A DNA stretch of 64,000 nt, taken from positions 367,115,704 through 367,179,703 of the forward strand of contig CM062297.1 in NCBI GenBank assembly GCA_031216915.1, given 5' to 3'. The position numbers and the translations under genes are program-made. Under the pieces are notes generated by a model. That model was not told the origin of the DNA. It worked only from the letters and a program-made list of their open reading frames with translations, and made no database searches. This DNA is from Pictodentalium vernedei. Lineage: Eukaryota; Mollusca; Scaphopoda; Dentaliida; Dentaliidae. This document shows positions 62,531 to 64,000 of the stretch, piece by piece (the first letter of the stretch is position 1; every line of letters begins with the position of its first letter).

Positions 62531-63174
62531 AGCAATCTCGTGCGATAATTCTTAACCCATTCAAACGTATGTGCGGTTCTGTATATTTACAACATATTTT
62601 AGTTATTATTGACCAAATACAAGAGCAACGATTAGAAAATTGGCACAGTGTTATTAGTTTCCGTGGTATTTGATGAAGTGGAAGCTGTTACGCTGTGGTG
62701 TAACAGCTGCCACATTATCAGAAGTCAGTGTCCATGCTGGCTTGTGCCACATGCACATTTTTAAAAAATCTGGCACATAAATGTGAGCGTTTGACACAAA
62801 AATTTGTCACATAAATTCAAAATCACGAACCTGGTAAATTGTTGATTTTCATCCAACCTTTGGCCTTATGGCAGCCACTTTGCACAACCGGGTATATAAT
62901 ATTACTGTTCTCCTAACAAACCGAACAAATGGTAATTTAAATATATCAATATGAATGCCCACATCATTAATTACAAAAACATAAAAATAATTTCGTTCAA
63001 CTGTATACACAATGACCAGTCACTCTACAGTTGCCCTTACCGGTGACCTAGGATTTAGAAGTCGTATATTGTGTAAACAGCGCATGCCCTGTTTCTTCAC
63101 CAGCGAATATTAGACCAGATTCTCAATTGCCTTTAGTTGTTGGTGGTGTTTTCCCCATTGACAAAAATCAAAGA
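62531..63174. other. No gene recognised
   Basis: AT-rich DNA with one small hairpin 'gaagctgttacgctgtggtgtaacagctgcc' at 62,679-62,709. Confidence 0.4.
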
Positions 63175-63413
63175 TTAACCCCTTCAACTCCAGAGGCCGT
63201 TTTCCGGTCGGGTCACAAGCTACGTCATAATGATATTAAGGGGATGACTACAAGGTAAATGTGTGGTGTAGACCAATCAATATTTTCAACATGCAGCCCT
63301 AAGGCTGCACGTTGAAAATATTGATTGGTCTATCCCCAAATAATAAATATGGACTCTTCCTATTGCTACCAAGGAACTGTTATGGAAGATACAACCAGGG
63401 TTCAAAGGGTTAA
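63175..63413 (+). repeat. Hairpin MITE, family 1, copy 3
   Basis: 239 bp from TTAACCCCTTCAACTCC to GGTTCAAAGGGTTAA. The inner hairpin is 'tagaccaatcaatattttca', 'acatgcagccct' facing 'aggctgcacgttgaaaatat', 'tgattggtcta'. Nearly the same length and layout as 32,496-32,733. Confidence 0.88.
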
Positions 63414-63938
63414 CACAGTAATGAAATGACAAAGTTTTCAATCCAAATATCGATAAGTTATCGCATAGATCGTCGAGGTGCGAATTTCTATTTACCTGCT
63501 ATATGCAGGACTAAATATGTTTCATGATATTTTATTATTTTATGTTCCGTTTTATGGTATATTTGTTTTTTTGTAAGTTTATGCTTTTGATATTTCTTGA
63601 ATAAAATATAAAAAACATGTTTTTTTGTTCTCCCACATAAAATATCCATGGCACAAATAAATCTCATTTGGCATAAAAAAATCCCAGTTGGCACAAAATA
63701 TATTCAGCTTTGGCGCATTAAAATATTGTGCCAGCGTGAACACTCTCAGATGTCATGAATTGGGAGTAGTGACGTTGATTGACTTGATGCCAACCTTGGG
63801 TTGGTGGGTTTAGTTGGATATATACACTTGAGAGAGACAATTAAATAAAATGGAAATCCATTCAGATTACACAAAACCCACTCAACCGGGGAATAATTGT
63901 TTCAGCATTACAGGGTTAAGTTTCCTCTTTTATTTCAG
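63414..63938. other. No gene; likely intron ending in a splice acceptor
   Basis: AT-rich DNA. It ends TTTCCTCTTTTATTTCAG (63,921-63,938), a strong pyrimidine tract and acceptor. Confidence 0.45.
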
Positions 63939-64000
63939 CCCCAAATTACGAAGTCACTGTTCAACCAGTATGGTATAAATCTAATGAAGCTGCCATTTAG
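63939..64000 (+). CDS. Candidate exon of an unknown host gene, cut by the window end (exon f)
   Basis: Follows a strong acceptor. In phase 0, compatible with exon e, it reads PQITKSLFNQYGINLMKLPF and remains open to the window edge. The other two frames meet stops. The downstream donor lies outside the window. Confidence 0.45.

Overview
The window looks like ordinary nuclear DNA of a marine invertebrate animal, most likely a lophotrochozoan such as a mollusc or brachiopod. The evidence is AT-rich sequence with intron-like GT..AG boundaries, tRNA-derived SINEs with a conserved 'gga-gaa-gcc-gga-gta-ccc-gga' type core, Tc1-like transposons, many hairpin MITEs, and two kinds of virus-derived fossils. 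The organism call is inference from repeat style. No complete host gene lies in the window.

Region 1 (1 to about 6.9 kb) is an old, heavily broken virus-like element of the Polinton-like virus type. Its capsid and packaging-ATPase pieces read rightward and its superfamily-1-type helicase reads leftward. A SINE later inserted into it and left a 12-bp target duplication. The element's left end lies outside the window.

Region 2 (7,244-23,867) is the most remarkable part. It is a 16.6-kb Gypsy/Metaviridae-type LTR element, unusually large for its family, with TG..CA LTRs, a GTAG target duplication and about 2 percent LTR divergence, so it is a fairly young fossil. Besides gag, protease, RT, RNase H and integrase it carries a PARP-like macro (ADP-ribose-binding) domain between the nucleocapsid knuckles and the protease. 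It also has a baculovirus-F/errantivirus-like envelope gene behind a good splice acceptor. After env come about 4 kb of accessory genes: an acidic Ser/Asp-rich ORF, a 333-residue-class unknown, and two tandem related genes that each end in a C4HC3 RING-type zinc finger. A macro domain together with RING accessory proteins suggests an element equipped to counter ADP-ribosylation and ubiquitin-linked defences. That role is inference.

Region 3 (about 23.9-64 kb) is intron or intergenic DNA packed with repeats. It includes two broken Tc1-like transposons, one with telomere-type repeats occupying the middle of its transposase. It also has four or five SINE copies, two hairpin MITE families sharing TTAACCCTTT ends, many single long hairpins, and CCATGG-palindrome arrays. 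A 64-bp minisatellite, a degenerate GTATGGTTGGGG repeat, a repeat carrying nuclear-receptor-like sites, and a duplicated promoter-like repeat complete the set. Scattered through it on the + strand are candidate exons with good splice signals and compatible phases (29.9, 35.4, 37.3, 42.9, 47.3, 48.3, 52.6 and 63.9 kb). They may belong to one long-intron host gene encoding a helical protein. The protein family is not recognised with confidence.
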